Source: Candidatus Woesearchaeota archaeon | Lineage (GTDB): Archaea; Nanobdellota; Nanobdellia; Woesearchaeales; UBA11576 | DNA: 43,995 nucleotides | Reading direction: 5' to 3' | Assembly (NCBI GenBank): GCA_018668595.1 | Contig: JABJCP010000016.1 | Location: 1 to 43,995, forward strand | Shown here: piece by piece, positions 1 to 6,773 of the stretch | Layout: every line of letters begins with the position of its first letter | Position numbering within the stretch: the stretch's first letter is position 1 | Translations under genes and position numbers: made by a program | The notes under the pieces: model-generated | What the model saw: the letters and a program-made list of their open reading frames with translations, nothing else | What the model was told of the DNA's origin: nothing | Database searches by the model: none

Positions 1-96
1 AATGTCAAAAGCCACAAATACAAACAACAAAAAACAGAAATATTCTTACGAATCATAGCATATAACATAGATCGATTAATAAGACTGGGAAAAACA

Positions 97-122
97 GTAA
101 TTCTGATATTCATCAGAATTAC
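97..122. terminator. Perfect hairpin downstream of the Lrp gene
   Basis: An 11-bp perfect inverted repeat with a 4-base loop (GTAATTCTGAT / ATCAGAATTAC) lies 44 bp past the stop of the minus-strand regulator gene. No long T-run follows it on either strand, so it could be an mRNA 3'-end structure, a weak terminator or a protein-binding palindrome. Nothing else is recognisable in bases 1-165. Confidence 0.4.
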
Positions 123-165
123 AAGGATTTCATATTAGCCGGTTTTTAGAAGTAGCGAGGTAATT

Positions 166-657
166 TCACAACAATTGTGCCATCATTTCAAATTTAGGTT
201 CATCTACAACTTGAAATAATTCAAAGTCAACAATAAAATCAGGAATATATCTTTTCATTTCTTCTATTATTTGGTTAAGGTGGTTTGTATCGCGATACAC
301 TAATGCAACTACATAATCATATTTTCCGATGACTGTTGAAATATGTACTGAATACTTATTTGCTACAATTCCTTCTTCAAATTTTTTCTTATTTTCTAAA
401 CTGTCGGTTTTTATTTTAAACATTGTAATTGCAATATTTGGTAGGCCTAGTGCAGGAGGATTAATTACTGGAACAAATCCTGTTATTATTTCTTCTTTTT
501 CCATGCGTTTTATGCGCCTTGCTACAGAATCTCTTTGTATTTTTGTTCTTTTGGAAACCTCTGCTACACTCATTCTACCGTCTAGAAACAGCTCTTTGAG
601 GATTTTTTTGTCCTTAGCATCTATTTTCTGCTCTTTTCCATATACTATCCCTGCCAT
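166..657 (-). CDS. Lrp/AsnC-family transcriptional regulator
   Basis: A 163-residue protein with the usual two-part layout. A winged helix-turn-helix lies at about residues 12-60 (KILKELFLDGRMSVAEVSKR, then a recognition helix around DSVARRIKRME). A RAM-type ligand/oligomerisation domain lies at about 70-155, including the strand and helix GKYDYVVALVY...HLNQIIEEM. Family members bind DNA as dimers or octamers and often sense amino acids; the ligand here cannot be read from sequence. The gene stands alone and is divergent from the 50-codon peptide and radical SAM genes, so it may control them as well as itself. A palindrome sits beside its TATA box. Family assignment is firm, target is inference. 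Confidence 0.93.
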   Translation of the reverse strand: MAGIVYGKEQKIDAKDKKILKELFLDGRMSVAEVSKRTKIQRDSVARRIKRMEKEEIITGFVPVINPPALGLPNIAITMFKIKTDSLENKKKFEEGIVANKYSVHISTVIGKYDYVVALVYRDTNHLNQIIEEMKRYIPDFIVDFELFQVVDEPKFEMMAQLL

Positions 658-678
658 ATGTTTAATTAATCAGCAATT

Positions 679-706
679 ATATTTAAATGTTCGCTTATTT
701 TAAGCG
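679..706 (-). promoter_or_regulatory. TATA box and operator-like palindrome of the Lrp gene
   Basis: Read on the minus strand, an ATTTAAATAT-type TATA box (about 679-688) lies 20-30 bp upstream of the regulator start. Directly upstream of it is CGCTTA-N3-TAAGCG (692-706), a 6-bp perfect inverted repeat. This position would overlap the factor-B recognition element and suits autoregulation. The function is inferred. Confidence 0.5.
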
Positions 707-719
707 TTTTTTTCTAGAA

Positions 720-746
720 AGTTTTATAATAAAGCATAAATAACTA
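720..746 (+). promoter_or_regulatory. Probable promoter of the peptide/radical SAM pair
   Basis: TTTATAATAAAG (about 722-733) and CATAAATAAC (735-744) are both plausible archaeal TATA elements for the plus-strand genes starting at 823. That leaves a leader of about 60 nt. A similar string (TTTATAAATAACTGCTATTT) precedes the large gene starting at 19890. Confidence 0.4.
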
Positions 747-822
747 CTATTTAGTAAAAACAATTCAACAAAGATTCAACAAAATTTCAAACAAATAAAA
801 AAATAAAAAAGAGGCGGAACAA

Positions 823-975
823 ATGATTCAACTTTCAGATTCATATAAAATAAACAAATTTGATCCTTACAGATCAAGACAAAAAAGCAAACCATTTCAA
901 AGATTAAGAAGTGGTCCGATATTCTTCATAGCAGCAATTATTTTTTTGATTTATTTAGCAGTATGGGTTATTTAA
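823..975 (+). CDS. Small single-pass membrane peptide (50 aa)
   Basis: A 50-codon frame from ATG at 823 to TAA at 973-975. GAGGCGG (811-817) is placed as a ribosome site 5 bases upstream. The N-terminal 30 residues are polar and basic (YRSRQKSKPFQRLRS). The last 20 are strongly hydrophobic (FFIAAIIFLIYLAVWVI), so the basic side probably stays in the cytoplasm and the C-terminus forms a membrane helix. It ends 21 bp before a radical SAM gene that has its own GAGGTGA site, so the two are probably one transcript. No family is recognised. It could be a substrate or membrane partner of the radical SAM enzyme, or simply a small membrane protein. Confidence 0.6.
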   Translation: MIQLSDSYKINKFDPYRSRQKSKPFQRLRSGPIFFIAAIIFLIYLAVWVI

Positions 976-996
976 TAAACATGATGAGGTGATAAT

Positions 997-1824
997 ATGT
1001 CTGCTACAATAATCAGAAAAAATTATAATAGAAGCAATTATTCTTTTGCAAATATTAATTTTCAAGGACCTTGTAATATGAATTGCTTTTTTTGTATAGG
1101 AAAAGAGTTTGATAAAATAGAAAATAATTCTTTAGAGGTGCCTCCTGAAAATTTACCAAATCTAAGAAGTTATTTAGAACTTTGTAAATCAAATGGCATA
1201 AAAAAAATATATTTAACAGGTCAAAACACAGATCCATTAATGTATAAATATCTCGATGAGTTAATTGATATTGTTCAAGAGGAGTTTGGTTTGGTTGCAG
1301 GACTAAGAACAAATGGAATCCTTGCTAAAGAAAAAATAGCTACAATAAATAAGTGCAAGGGGGAGATAAGTTATACTGTTCTTAGTTTAAATTCAGAAAC
1401 ACTTTATAGAATGACAGGGGCAAGAAAAGTTCCTGATTATGCTGAGATTCTTAGAAAAACAAAATCTCCTAAGAGGGTAAGTACTGTATTAACAAGATAT
1501 AATCAAGATGAGTTGGACACGATAGTTAGTTTAGCAGCAAAAGCAGGTGCGGAGTATGTTCAAGTCAGAAGGATATCGACTGATATTAGATATGATTTTT
1601 TAAGTGATCATATTCGAGCTTTTGACAAAAAACTTGCAGATATTAAAACTGAGTGGGAGAAAGTGGACGAGTTCGAGTTATCTCCTGTGTATAAGTCGCA
1701 GGGAGTGAATGTTTCTTTTTGGAAAACAGTAGAAACATCTGTCAATTCTTTAAATTATTTTACAGATGAAGTTATTTCTGATAATTATTTTATTGTTGAA
1801 GGTTATCTAAACAAACTTGGCTAG
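997..1824 (+). CDS. Radical SAM protein of unknown substrate
   Basis: A 275-residue protein with the radical SAM cluster motif CNMNCFFC (Cys26, Cys30, Cys33), which binds a 4Fe-4S cluster and S-adenosylmethionine. LTGQNTDPL (about 70-80) sits at the GGE-like strand-2 position and LRTNG is the next strand. The barrel is of ordinary length. The C-terminal 80 residues lack a second cysteine cluster, so there is no SPASM or auxiliary Fe-S domain. The closest-looking relatives are MoaA/NifB-like activating enzymes, but the substrate is not identifiable. GAGGTGA at 984-990 supports the chosen ATG. It follows the 50-residue membrane peptide gene, a layout also seen for peptide-modifying radical SAM enzymes; that functional link is inference. 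Confidence 0.85.
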   Translation: MSATIIRKNYNRSNYSFANINFQGPCNMNCFFCIGKEFDKIENNSLEVPPENLPNLRSYLELCKSNGIKKIYLTGQNTDPLMYKYLDELIDIVQEEFGLVAGLRTNGILAKEKIATINKCKGEISYTVLSLNSETLYRMTGARKVPDYAEILRKTKSPKRVSTVLTRYNQDELDTIVSLAAKAGAEYVQVRRISTDIRYDFLSDHIRAFDKKLADIKTEWEKVDEFELSPVYKSQGVNVSFWKTVETSVNSLNYFTDEVISDNYFIVEGYLNKLG

Positions 1825-1923
1825 GTTGGTAGAGCAGCATAACAGATAAATAAATATAGAACAAAAAATAAATTAAAAAAATCAGAAATAAAAAATTAAA
1901 AGTTTAAAAAAAATATTAAAAAA

Positions 1924-2187
1924 TTATTTTGCTTTCTTTTCCTTTTTATCAAAAGCTTCAACATAGGGCAATGGTCTAATTACAGTCATTGGAATAGCAC
2001 CTTCTTCTAGTTCTTTTTTTGCAATTTCCAAAGGATCATAGTGCATTGTTTCTAGGTCTTCTTCGCTTAATTTCACTAAAAATGGTGCACCCATTGCAAT
2101 TTGTAATGCTCGACTTCCTAATACTCTTGCTTTTTCAAATCGGGTTATTTTTTCGTTTAGTTCTACTCTTGTAGTTTCTTTTGCCAT
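1924..2187 (-). CDS. rpoK: DNA-directed RNA polymerase subunit K
   Basis: An 87-residue protein carrying the RpoK/Rpb6/omega signature: [20 protein letters not shown] at about 16-35, followed by [21 protein letters not shown]. In the polymerase this subunit clamps the large-subunit C-terminus and helps assembly. A lysine-rich tail (FDKKEKKAK) ends the protein. Its start lies 4 bp after the rrp42 stop, so it is co-transcribed with the exosome/proteasome cluster. In many archaea rpoK instead sits with ribosomal protein S9/S2 genes, and this cluster usually continues into L37Ae and rpoP, so the placement is unusual. Family assignment is secure. Confidence 0.95.
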   Translation of the reverse strand: MAKETTRVELNEKITRFEKARVLGSRALQIAMGAPFLVKLSEEDLETMHYDPLEIAKKELEEGAIPMTVIRPLPYVEAFDKKEKKAK

Positions 2188-2191
2188 GGTT

Positions 2192-2968
2192 TTACCTTTT
2201 CAAAGCTGCTCTATATTCTTTTGATTTGTCTATTGCAATTTCTATCATTTTAAGTATGTCGTCAGTTGTTAGTGAGTGGCTTCCACCTTTTTGAAATGAG
2301 CACATATTGTCGTTATCTAAAACACTAACTGTTAGTCTTGCATCGTATACTTTTTCTTCTTGTGTTGCAGGGTCAATAAAGAATCCATTTCCACATTTGT
2401 ATACTGTTATTGTTATTGGTTGTTTTGCAAGTCCAAGTGCTTTATCTGTTTTAACTTTGTAGTTTATTTTTTCTCCGTCGAATTCTGGAAATTTTGTGTC
2501 GTTTAGTGCGGCCATTGCTGCAAGAGGAATAGCGTCGTATAATCCACCATCATCATTTATTGTACACACATCAACTACTGCCATCCAGCATTGTTCTCCT
2601 GGAGTTATGCATAATTTTTCAAAGTCAATTGCTCCACTTTCTCGAATTCCTCGATCAGTTACTCGTGCAAGTTCAATTGCATGTATATTTGGCGGTCCAC
2701 TTTCAAATTCTGGACTAGACATAGGATATAATTCACAGTTTACCATAATACTTCCTTTTCCAGGTGTATCTGGATATGGTTTCATCACTTCCATTTTTAC
2801 TCCTGCAATTACTTCTGTGTCTCCAAATTTTACTTTTGCACTTCCTTCTGCATTTCGTGTAACATCATATTCAATTTTTATCTCTCTATGTTCAAGTGGT
2901 TTTCTTCCGTCCAGTCTTGTATTTTTTGAGAGTAAAGATTTAACTTCTTTTCTTAGTTCCTGATACAT
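2192..2968 (-). CDS. rrp42: Archaeal exosome subunit Rrp42
   Basis: A 258-residue RNase PH-fold protein, the non-catalytic partner that alternates with Rrp41 in the hexameric exosome ring. Diagnostic segments are [20 protein letters not shown] near the N-terminus, [43 protein letters not shown], and the C-terminal [20 protein letters not shown]. Length matches the family. It starts 13 bp downstream of the rrp41 stop and is followed after 4 bp by rpoK, so translation is probably coupled. It contributes to the RNA-binding and active-site interface of Rrp41 but is not expected to be catalytic alone. Confidence 0.96.
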   Translation of the reverse strand: MYQELRKEVKSLLSKNTRLDGRKPLEHREIKIEYDVTRNAEGSAKVKFGDTEVIAGVKMEVMKPYPDTPGKGSIMVNCELYPMSSPEFESGPPNIHAIELARVTDRGIRESGAIDFEKLCITPGEQCWMAVVDVCTINDDGGLYDAIPLAAMAALNDTKFPEFDGEKINYKVKTDKALGLAKQPITITVYKCGNGFFIDPATQEEKVYDARLTVSVLDNDNMCSFQKGGSHSLTTDDILKMIEIAIDKSKEYRAALKR

Positions 2969-2981
2969 TTTTCATTCACCT

Positions 2982-3683
2982 TTATTCTGCTTGAAATTTT
3001 TCTTTCAGTGCATTTCTTTGAATCTCATTAATTTGGTCACAGGCTTTTTTTGCCATTTCCATGATTTCTGCTAGTTCTTCTTTGGATACATCTCCGTCCA
3101 TTTGAAGTAGTGTTAATTCTTTTGTGTTATGTACAAATGACATTGCAATATCTGTTGCACCTTCTTCGTGTGATTCTTCAGCATAACTTAAATCAACTAC
3201 TTTTTGATCTGAAACTTTTCCAGCGCCAATTGCTGCTACCATATCTTTCATTGAAATTCCGGCGTCTGCAAGTGCAATTGATGCAGCACAAATTCCTGCG
3301 CATCTACTTCCTGCATCTGTTTGTGGAAGTTCAATAAATACATCCACAACTGCATTTGGAAATTCTGATAAGTTTAGTATTGGTCTAAGTGCTTTTTCAG
3401 TTACCATGGATAGTTCTTTACTTCTTCGACTTGGTCCTGGTCTTACTCTATCTCCACTTCCAGAAAATGGCATCATGTTATAGTTGCATCTTAGCACTCC
3501 TTTTTCAGGATCTTGTAAAAATCTTGGATATAATGCTCTTGGTCCATAAACTGCAGCATATGCTTCTGTTTTTCCAATTTTAAACCATCCTGATCCATCT
3601 GCTCTTTTGATTACTCCTGCTTTTGCTTCTATTGGTCGCATTTCATCATTTTTTCTTCCGTCAAATCTTTTAGGGTATGCCAT
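2982..3683 (-). CDS. rrp41: Archaeal exosome catalytic subunit Rrp41
   Basis: A 233-residue RNase PH-fold phosphorolytic 3'-5' exoribonuclease subunit. KRFDGRKNDEMRPIEAKAGV opens the domain. RVRPGPSRRSKELS supplies the RNA/phosphate-binding arginines, PQTDAGSRCAGICAASIALA is the conserved core, and EEGATDIAMSF holds the expected catalytic aspartate. It degrades or tails RNA 3' ends in the cytoplasm as part of the Rrp41-Rrp42 ring capped by Rrp4. Its ATG overlaps the rrp4 stop by one base (TAATG), the classic coupling arrangement. Length is normal and no key residue appears lost. Confidence 0.97.
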   Translation of the reverse strand: MAYPKRFDGRKNDEMRPIEAKAGVIKRADGSGWFKIGKTEAYAAVYGPRALYPRFLQDPEKGVLRCNYNMMPFSGSGDRVRPGPSRRSKELSMVTEKALRPILNLSEFPNAVVDVFIELPQTDAGSRCAGICAASIALADAGISMKDMVAAIGAGKVSDQKVVDLSYAEESHEEGATDIAMSFVHNTKELTLLQMDGDVSKEELAEIMEMAKKACDQINEIQRNALKEKFQAE

Positions 3684-4405
3684 TATTGTTCACCTTGACT
3701 TTGTTCTACTGGTTTTTGTGTTGAGTTGGATTCTAAGAATTTTTTAATTCTATCTGTTAATCCTGGGATGTGAGCTTCTAATTCTATTTTTTTAATCGCT
3801 TTTACTGTAAGTAATTCAGCATCAGGATTTTCTCCACTTACCCAAACAAGTCCATTTTGTCCGACTAATATTTTACAATTAGTATGTTGTTTTATTAGTG
3901 ATACCATTGATCCTTGTTTACCAATTATTCTTGGTACTTTGTGGGTATTCACATTTAGGAATCGTCCACCACTTAATTTTCGTAGACCTGGTCCTTTCAT
4001 GGATATATCAACTAATTTTTGTGATGTTACATTCACTACTTTAGCCATCACATAGTCTCCAATTTCATAATATTTTGTCAGATCTGCTCCTCTTTGGATA
4101 AATTCTGACGATGCTTCTTTCATACTCAAAACTGCTTCGTATGCACTGTTTGTGTCGACTCTCCATCCTGTCATTAGGATTTCAGTTACTTTTGCAATTA
4201 TTGTATCTCCTGATTTTGGTAAGTATCGTCCACTTAATGATACTATTTTGAGTACTTTTCCATCTATATTTAGCAGTCCTAATTTTCCTGCATAAATTTT
4301 ATCGTTTTCTCTGTATGTTCCATGTGATGGTAGAAAGTCCATGCCTGATGCAAGTTCTTCTCCAGGAACTACGATTGTTTTTTCTTTTACTAATAGTTCT
4401 CCCAT
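3683..4405 (-). CDS. rrp4: Exosome RNA-binding cap subunit Rrp4
   Basis: A 240-residue protein with an N-terminal strand region (VVPGEELASGMDFLPSHGTY), an S1 domain at about 65-140 (GDTIIAKVTEILMTGWRVDT), and a KH-type domain at about 150-215 (HKVPRIIGKQGSMVSLIKQ, the GxxG-like loop). It sits on the exosome ring and threads RNA into the channel. The polar Q/E/S-rich tail is typical. Start choice is supported by AAGGTGAAATA just upstream of the ATG. It lies between SBDS (60 bp upstream) and rrp41 (1-base overlap), as in many archaea. Confidence 0.96.
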   Translation of the reverse strand: MGELLVKEKTIVVPGEELASGMDFLPSHGTYRENDKIYAGKLGLLNIDGKVLKIVSLSGRYLPKSGDTIIAKVTEILMTGWRVDTNSAYEAVLSMKEASSEFIQRGADLTKYYEIGDYVMAKVVNVTSQKLVDISMKGPGLRKLSGGRFLNVNTHKVPRIIGKQGSMVSLIKQHTNCKILVGQNGLVWVSGENPDAELLTVKAIKKIELEAHIPGLTDRIKKFLESNSTQKPVEQSQGEQ

Positions 4406-4465
4406 ATTATTTCACCTTTACGTTAGTTCTTGTTTTATTATTTGTTGATTATTTTAAATTTGTTT

Positions 4466-5188
4466 TTATTCTACAATGTTTATATCAACAGAACCATGAG
4501 TTAGATTGTTTAGTTTGTTCATCAGTTCTTCTTGAATTCCTGCTGGAATTTCTGTTTTTACAACTAAACTTCCGTCTGATCCCCATACTGTTTGAAGCAT
4601 TGGACCATAGCCTTTTATTGTTCCAAAGCTTTGGTGTGCGAATTGTGGTGGCACTTGTATTTTTACCACTACTTTTTCTATACTTATTGGTATGATTGTT
4701 CTGAGTTTTTTTACAATTTCTTCTATTTGTTCTTCTGCTCGTCTAAACTCATCTATTTTTACTTTTGCTTCCTCCATAGCATTCTCAATTCTTGTTAGAG
4801 GATGTGGTAGTTTTGTTTTTGGGTCTAGCGCATTTCTGTGTATTGTGTACATTATTTTTTTTCTTTTTTCTTCTCTTAGTTTTTCTCTGTATTCGTGTGT
4901 TAATTGTATTTCTCCATCTTGTAATATTTTTTCTGCAACCACTAATGGATCCCTTGAATTAAATATTTCATTAAGAAGATTTTCTGATGCAAATTCTCCT
5001 TTTTTTGCGTCAAAGAAAATTTCTTTTCCTTTTAGAACATCTTGTAAATCTCCTTTACCTCGGGTTTTGTATGCTATTGCTAAGTCTGGTTCAATCACAA
5101 CTTCAAAATTTTGTCCACCTTTTCTTAGTCGTGCTACATTAAAAGATACTCTTTCTTTATCCATACTTATTGGTCTTCCAACTCCCAT
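4466..5188 (-). CDS. Ribosome maturation protein SDO1/SBDS
   Basis: A 240-residue three-domain protein matching archaeal SBDS. The N-terminal FYSH domain contains SFNVARLRKGGQNFEVVIEP. A helical middle domain follows (EKLREEKRKKIMYTIHRNAL...HPLTRIENAMEEA). The C-terminal ferredoxin-like domain ends GSLVVKTEIPAGIQEELMNK. The eukaryotic orthologue helps evict eIF6 from the large ribosomal subunit; the archaeal role is taken to be similar. AGGTGA lies 8 bases before the ATG. It lies 30 bp after psmA and upstream of rrp4, the canonical archaeal order that links ribosome maturation with RNA decay and proteolysis genes. Confidence 0.96.
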   Translation of the reverse strand: MGVGRPISMDKERVSFNVARLRKGGQNFEVVIEPDLAIAYKTRGKGDLQDVLKGKEIFFDAKKGEFASENLLNEIFNSRDPLVVAEKILQDGEIQLTHEYREKLREEKRKKIMYTIHRNALDPKTKLPHPLTRIENAMEEAKVKIDEFRRAEEQIEEIVKKLRTIIPISIEKVVVKIQVPPQFAHQSFGTIKGYGPMLQTVWGSDGSLVVKTEIPAGIQEELMNKLNNLTHGSVDINIVE

Positions 5189-5218
5189 TTTTTTTCACCT
5201 GTGTTCGAAAGATTTATT

Positions 5219-5947
5219 TTATTTTGCTGCTTTGAGTGCTTTTTCAAGATCTTTTTTTGTAAACTTTTTGAATTGTCTGTCTGTTGTTTTGATGTATGCA
5301 GCGTCTAGTCGATCGGGACTAATATTTGCATCAACTACTTTTTTTAGTGATTTGAGTGCAAGACCTAATCCTTGTTCAATTGTTAATGTTTTTTTGTATT
5401 CTTTGTGCATGATTTCTTGTATTCCGTCTTCACCTTCGCCTATTGTTACGGCGTAATATTCCCAGAATGTTCCTGTTGGATCTGTTTCGAATAGTTTTGG
5501 AATTCCATTTTGATCAATTCCTGCAACAAGTACTGATACTCCAAAAGGTCTTAGACCTCCACTTTGTGTACAGATTTGTTTTAGGTCGCACATGTTTTTT
5601 ACAATTGATAAAATGTCAATTGGTGAATCGTATGTTACTCTGTGTTGTTGTGCTTTTACTTGTGCTCTCTCGACGAGAACTCTAGCATCGGATAGTATTC
5701 CTGATGCTGTTGCTCCTACGTGAGCATCGATTTGAAATATTTTTTCTACTGCTTCTGATACAACTAGCGGGTCTACTATTCTTTTGTCTGTAACGAGTAA
5801 TACTCCGTCGCTACAAACAATTCCCATTGCTGTACTTCCTTGTTTTACAGTTTTTTTTGCGTACTCTACTTGCAATAGCCGTCCGTCTGGACTAAACATT
5901 GTGATCGCTCGATCATATCCCATCATTTGGTGATTCATTGGTTGCAT
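5219..5947 (-). CDS. psmA: Proteasome subunit alpha
   Basis: A 242-residue alpha subunit of the 20S proteasome. The N-terminal alpha signature is GYDRAITMFSPDGRLLQVEYA (residues about 10-30), which forms helix H0 and the gate. Next come KQGSTAMGIVCSDGVLLVTDK and GGLRPFGVSVLVAGID. The C-terminus is lysine-rich. Alpha subunits form the outer heptameric rings, gate the chamber and dock the AAA unfoldase; they are not proteolytic. AGGAGG lies 8-9 bases upstream of the ATG. The leader contains a nested stem-loop. The beta subunit gene is not in this window. Confidence 0.97.
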   Translation of the reverse strand: MQPMNHQMMGYDRAITMFSPDGRLLQVEYAKKTVKQGSTAMGIVCSDGVLLVTDKRIVDPLVVSEAVEKIFQIDAHVGATASGILSDARVLVERAQVKAQQHRVTYDSPIDILSIVKNMCDLKQICTQSGGLRPFGVSVLVAGIDQNGIPKLFETDPTGTFWEYYAVTIGEGEDGIQEIMHKEYKKTLTIEQGLGLALKSLKKVVDANISPDRLDAAYIKTTDRQFKKFTKKDLEKALKAAK

Positions 5948-5998
5948 TTTTTAATTCCTCCTTTATAGGTTTGCTTTTGAGTTTGATGATCGCAAAAA

Positions 5999-6035
5999 TG
6001 CAATCTATGCTTGGAAATCTTTGATTTCCATTGCA
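5999..6035 (-). promoter_or_regulatory. Nested stem-loop in the psmA leader
   Basis: An inner perfect 8-bp stem (TGGAAATC-N3-GATTTCCA, 6012-6030) lies inside an outer 6-bp repeat (TGCAAT...ATTGCA, 5999-6004 and 6030-6035). It lies 52-88 bases upstream of the psmA start and between pop5 and psmA. If transcribed it would form a hairpin before the ribosome site. A regulatory role is only suggested by position. Confidence 0.4.
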
Positions 6036-6096
6036 TTGGTTGCATTTATTTTATTGATCATACGTTTTTTTGATTGTATTAATTAATTATTTTTTC

Positions 6097-6444
6097 CTAA
6101 GCTGCAATATATTTTCCTTGCGCTTTTTTTAGTGTTCCACTTACTCCTACTGTATTTACTATTGTTTTTTGATTATCTATGTTATCGATTAATGCTAGAT
6201 TTGCTATTATTTTGTCTACAAACTTATTGTTCACTCTTATCACGCCCCTCTGGTTTTGTTTATTGTATTTGTCTTCTAGTATCATTATTCCTGCTTGAGA
6301 GCAACCTAATTCTCCTAAATATCGATTAAATGCGCTCCAAAAAGTTTTAGAAACTGTTTTTGTGTCTTGTATCGGCCCATTTGAGATTATTTCATATACT
6401 AAGTACCTTTTTCTCTCTCTTAAGCTCGGTAAAAGCGGTTTCAT
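6097..6444 (-). CDS. rnp2: RNase P protein component 2 (Pop5)
   Basis: A 115-residue protein resembling archaeal Pop5/Rnp2: PSLRERKRYLVYEIISNGP at the N-terminus, then a helix FWSAFNRYLGELGCSQAGIM, a strand QRGVIRVNNKFVDKII, and the C-terminal TVGVSGTLKKAQGKYI. With Rpp30 it forms the core protein pair that stabilises the catalytic RNase P RNA for tRNA 5' maturation. Length is usual for the family. It sits directly upstream of psmA on the same strand, about 150 bp apart, with a separate leader between them. Pop5 next to the proteasome/exosome cluster is a known archaeal arrangement. Confidence 0.9.
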   Translation of the reverse strand: MKPLLPSLRERKRYLVYEIISNGPIQDTKTVSKTFWSAFNRYLGELGCSQAGIMILEDKYNKQNQRGVIRVNNKFVDKIIANLALIDNIDNQKTIVNTVGVSGTLKKAQGKYIAA

Positions 6445-6773
6445 CTTTCTTTTAGCAATTATAGACCCTTATTGCGCTTTAATAACCGAGAAATAACCTT
6501 TTTCGACCATTTCTCTCTTCTCTCTAGTCCTTTTAAAATTATTATATTATTTATAAGGATTGTGTTTTTAAGAATGATTTTTGATTTTTGGCTTGTTTCA
6601 AAAAATGGTTTGTTTGTTCAAGCGCTCAGAATATGGTATTTTTAGCATACTCGTTCTCTATTGACCTTTATAAAGAAAAACCAAAAGATTTAAATAGTTC
6701 TACTTTTACCACTAAATAGTAATTAAGATTTTTCCTAATAAATAAAAAAATCAAAAAAGAGAGGTGTATACGC
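6445..6773. promoter_or_regulatory. Divergent intergenic region with promoters for pop5 and the accessory operon
   Basis: This 329-bp gap holds a minus-strand TATA box TTATAAAT (6549-6556), leaving a roughly 80-nt leader for pop5. It also holds two plus-strand candidates, TTTATAAAG (about 6667-6675) and ATTTAAATAG (about 6688-6697), for the operon starting at 6774. The ribosome site GAGGTG lies at about 6761-6766. No RNA gene or open frame of note was seen. Confidence 0.5.

Noticed and set aside
2-58. Short open frame ATG...TAG with K/N-rich product at the left edge
   Set aside because: Only 18 codons, no ribosome site visible, and the upstream context is outside the window; it may be a gene tail or chance.
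1820-1860. tRNA D-arm-like string GGTTGGTAGAGCAGC after the radical SAM gene
   Set aside because: No anticodon arm, T-arm or acceptor stem follows; the downstream sequence is plain A/T-rich.
4692-5456. 254-codon plus-strand open frame opposite SBDS and psmA
   Set aside because: Antisense shadow of two clearly conserved genes, with Ser/Phe-rich composition typical of reversed coding DNA.
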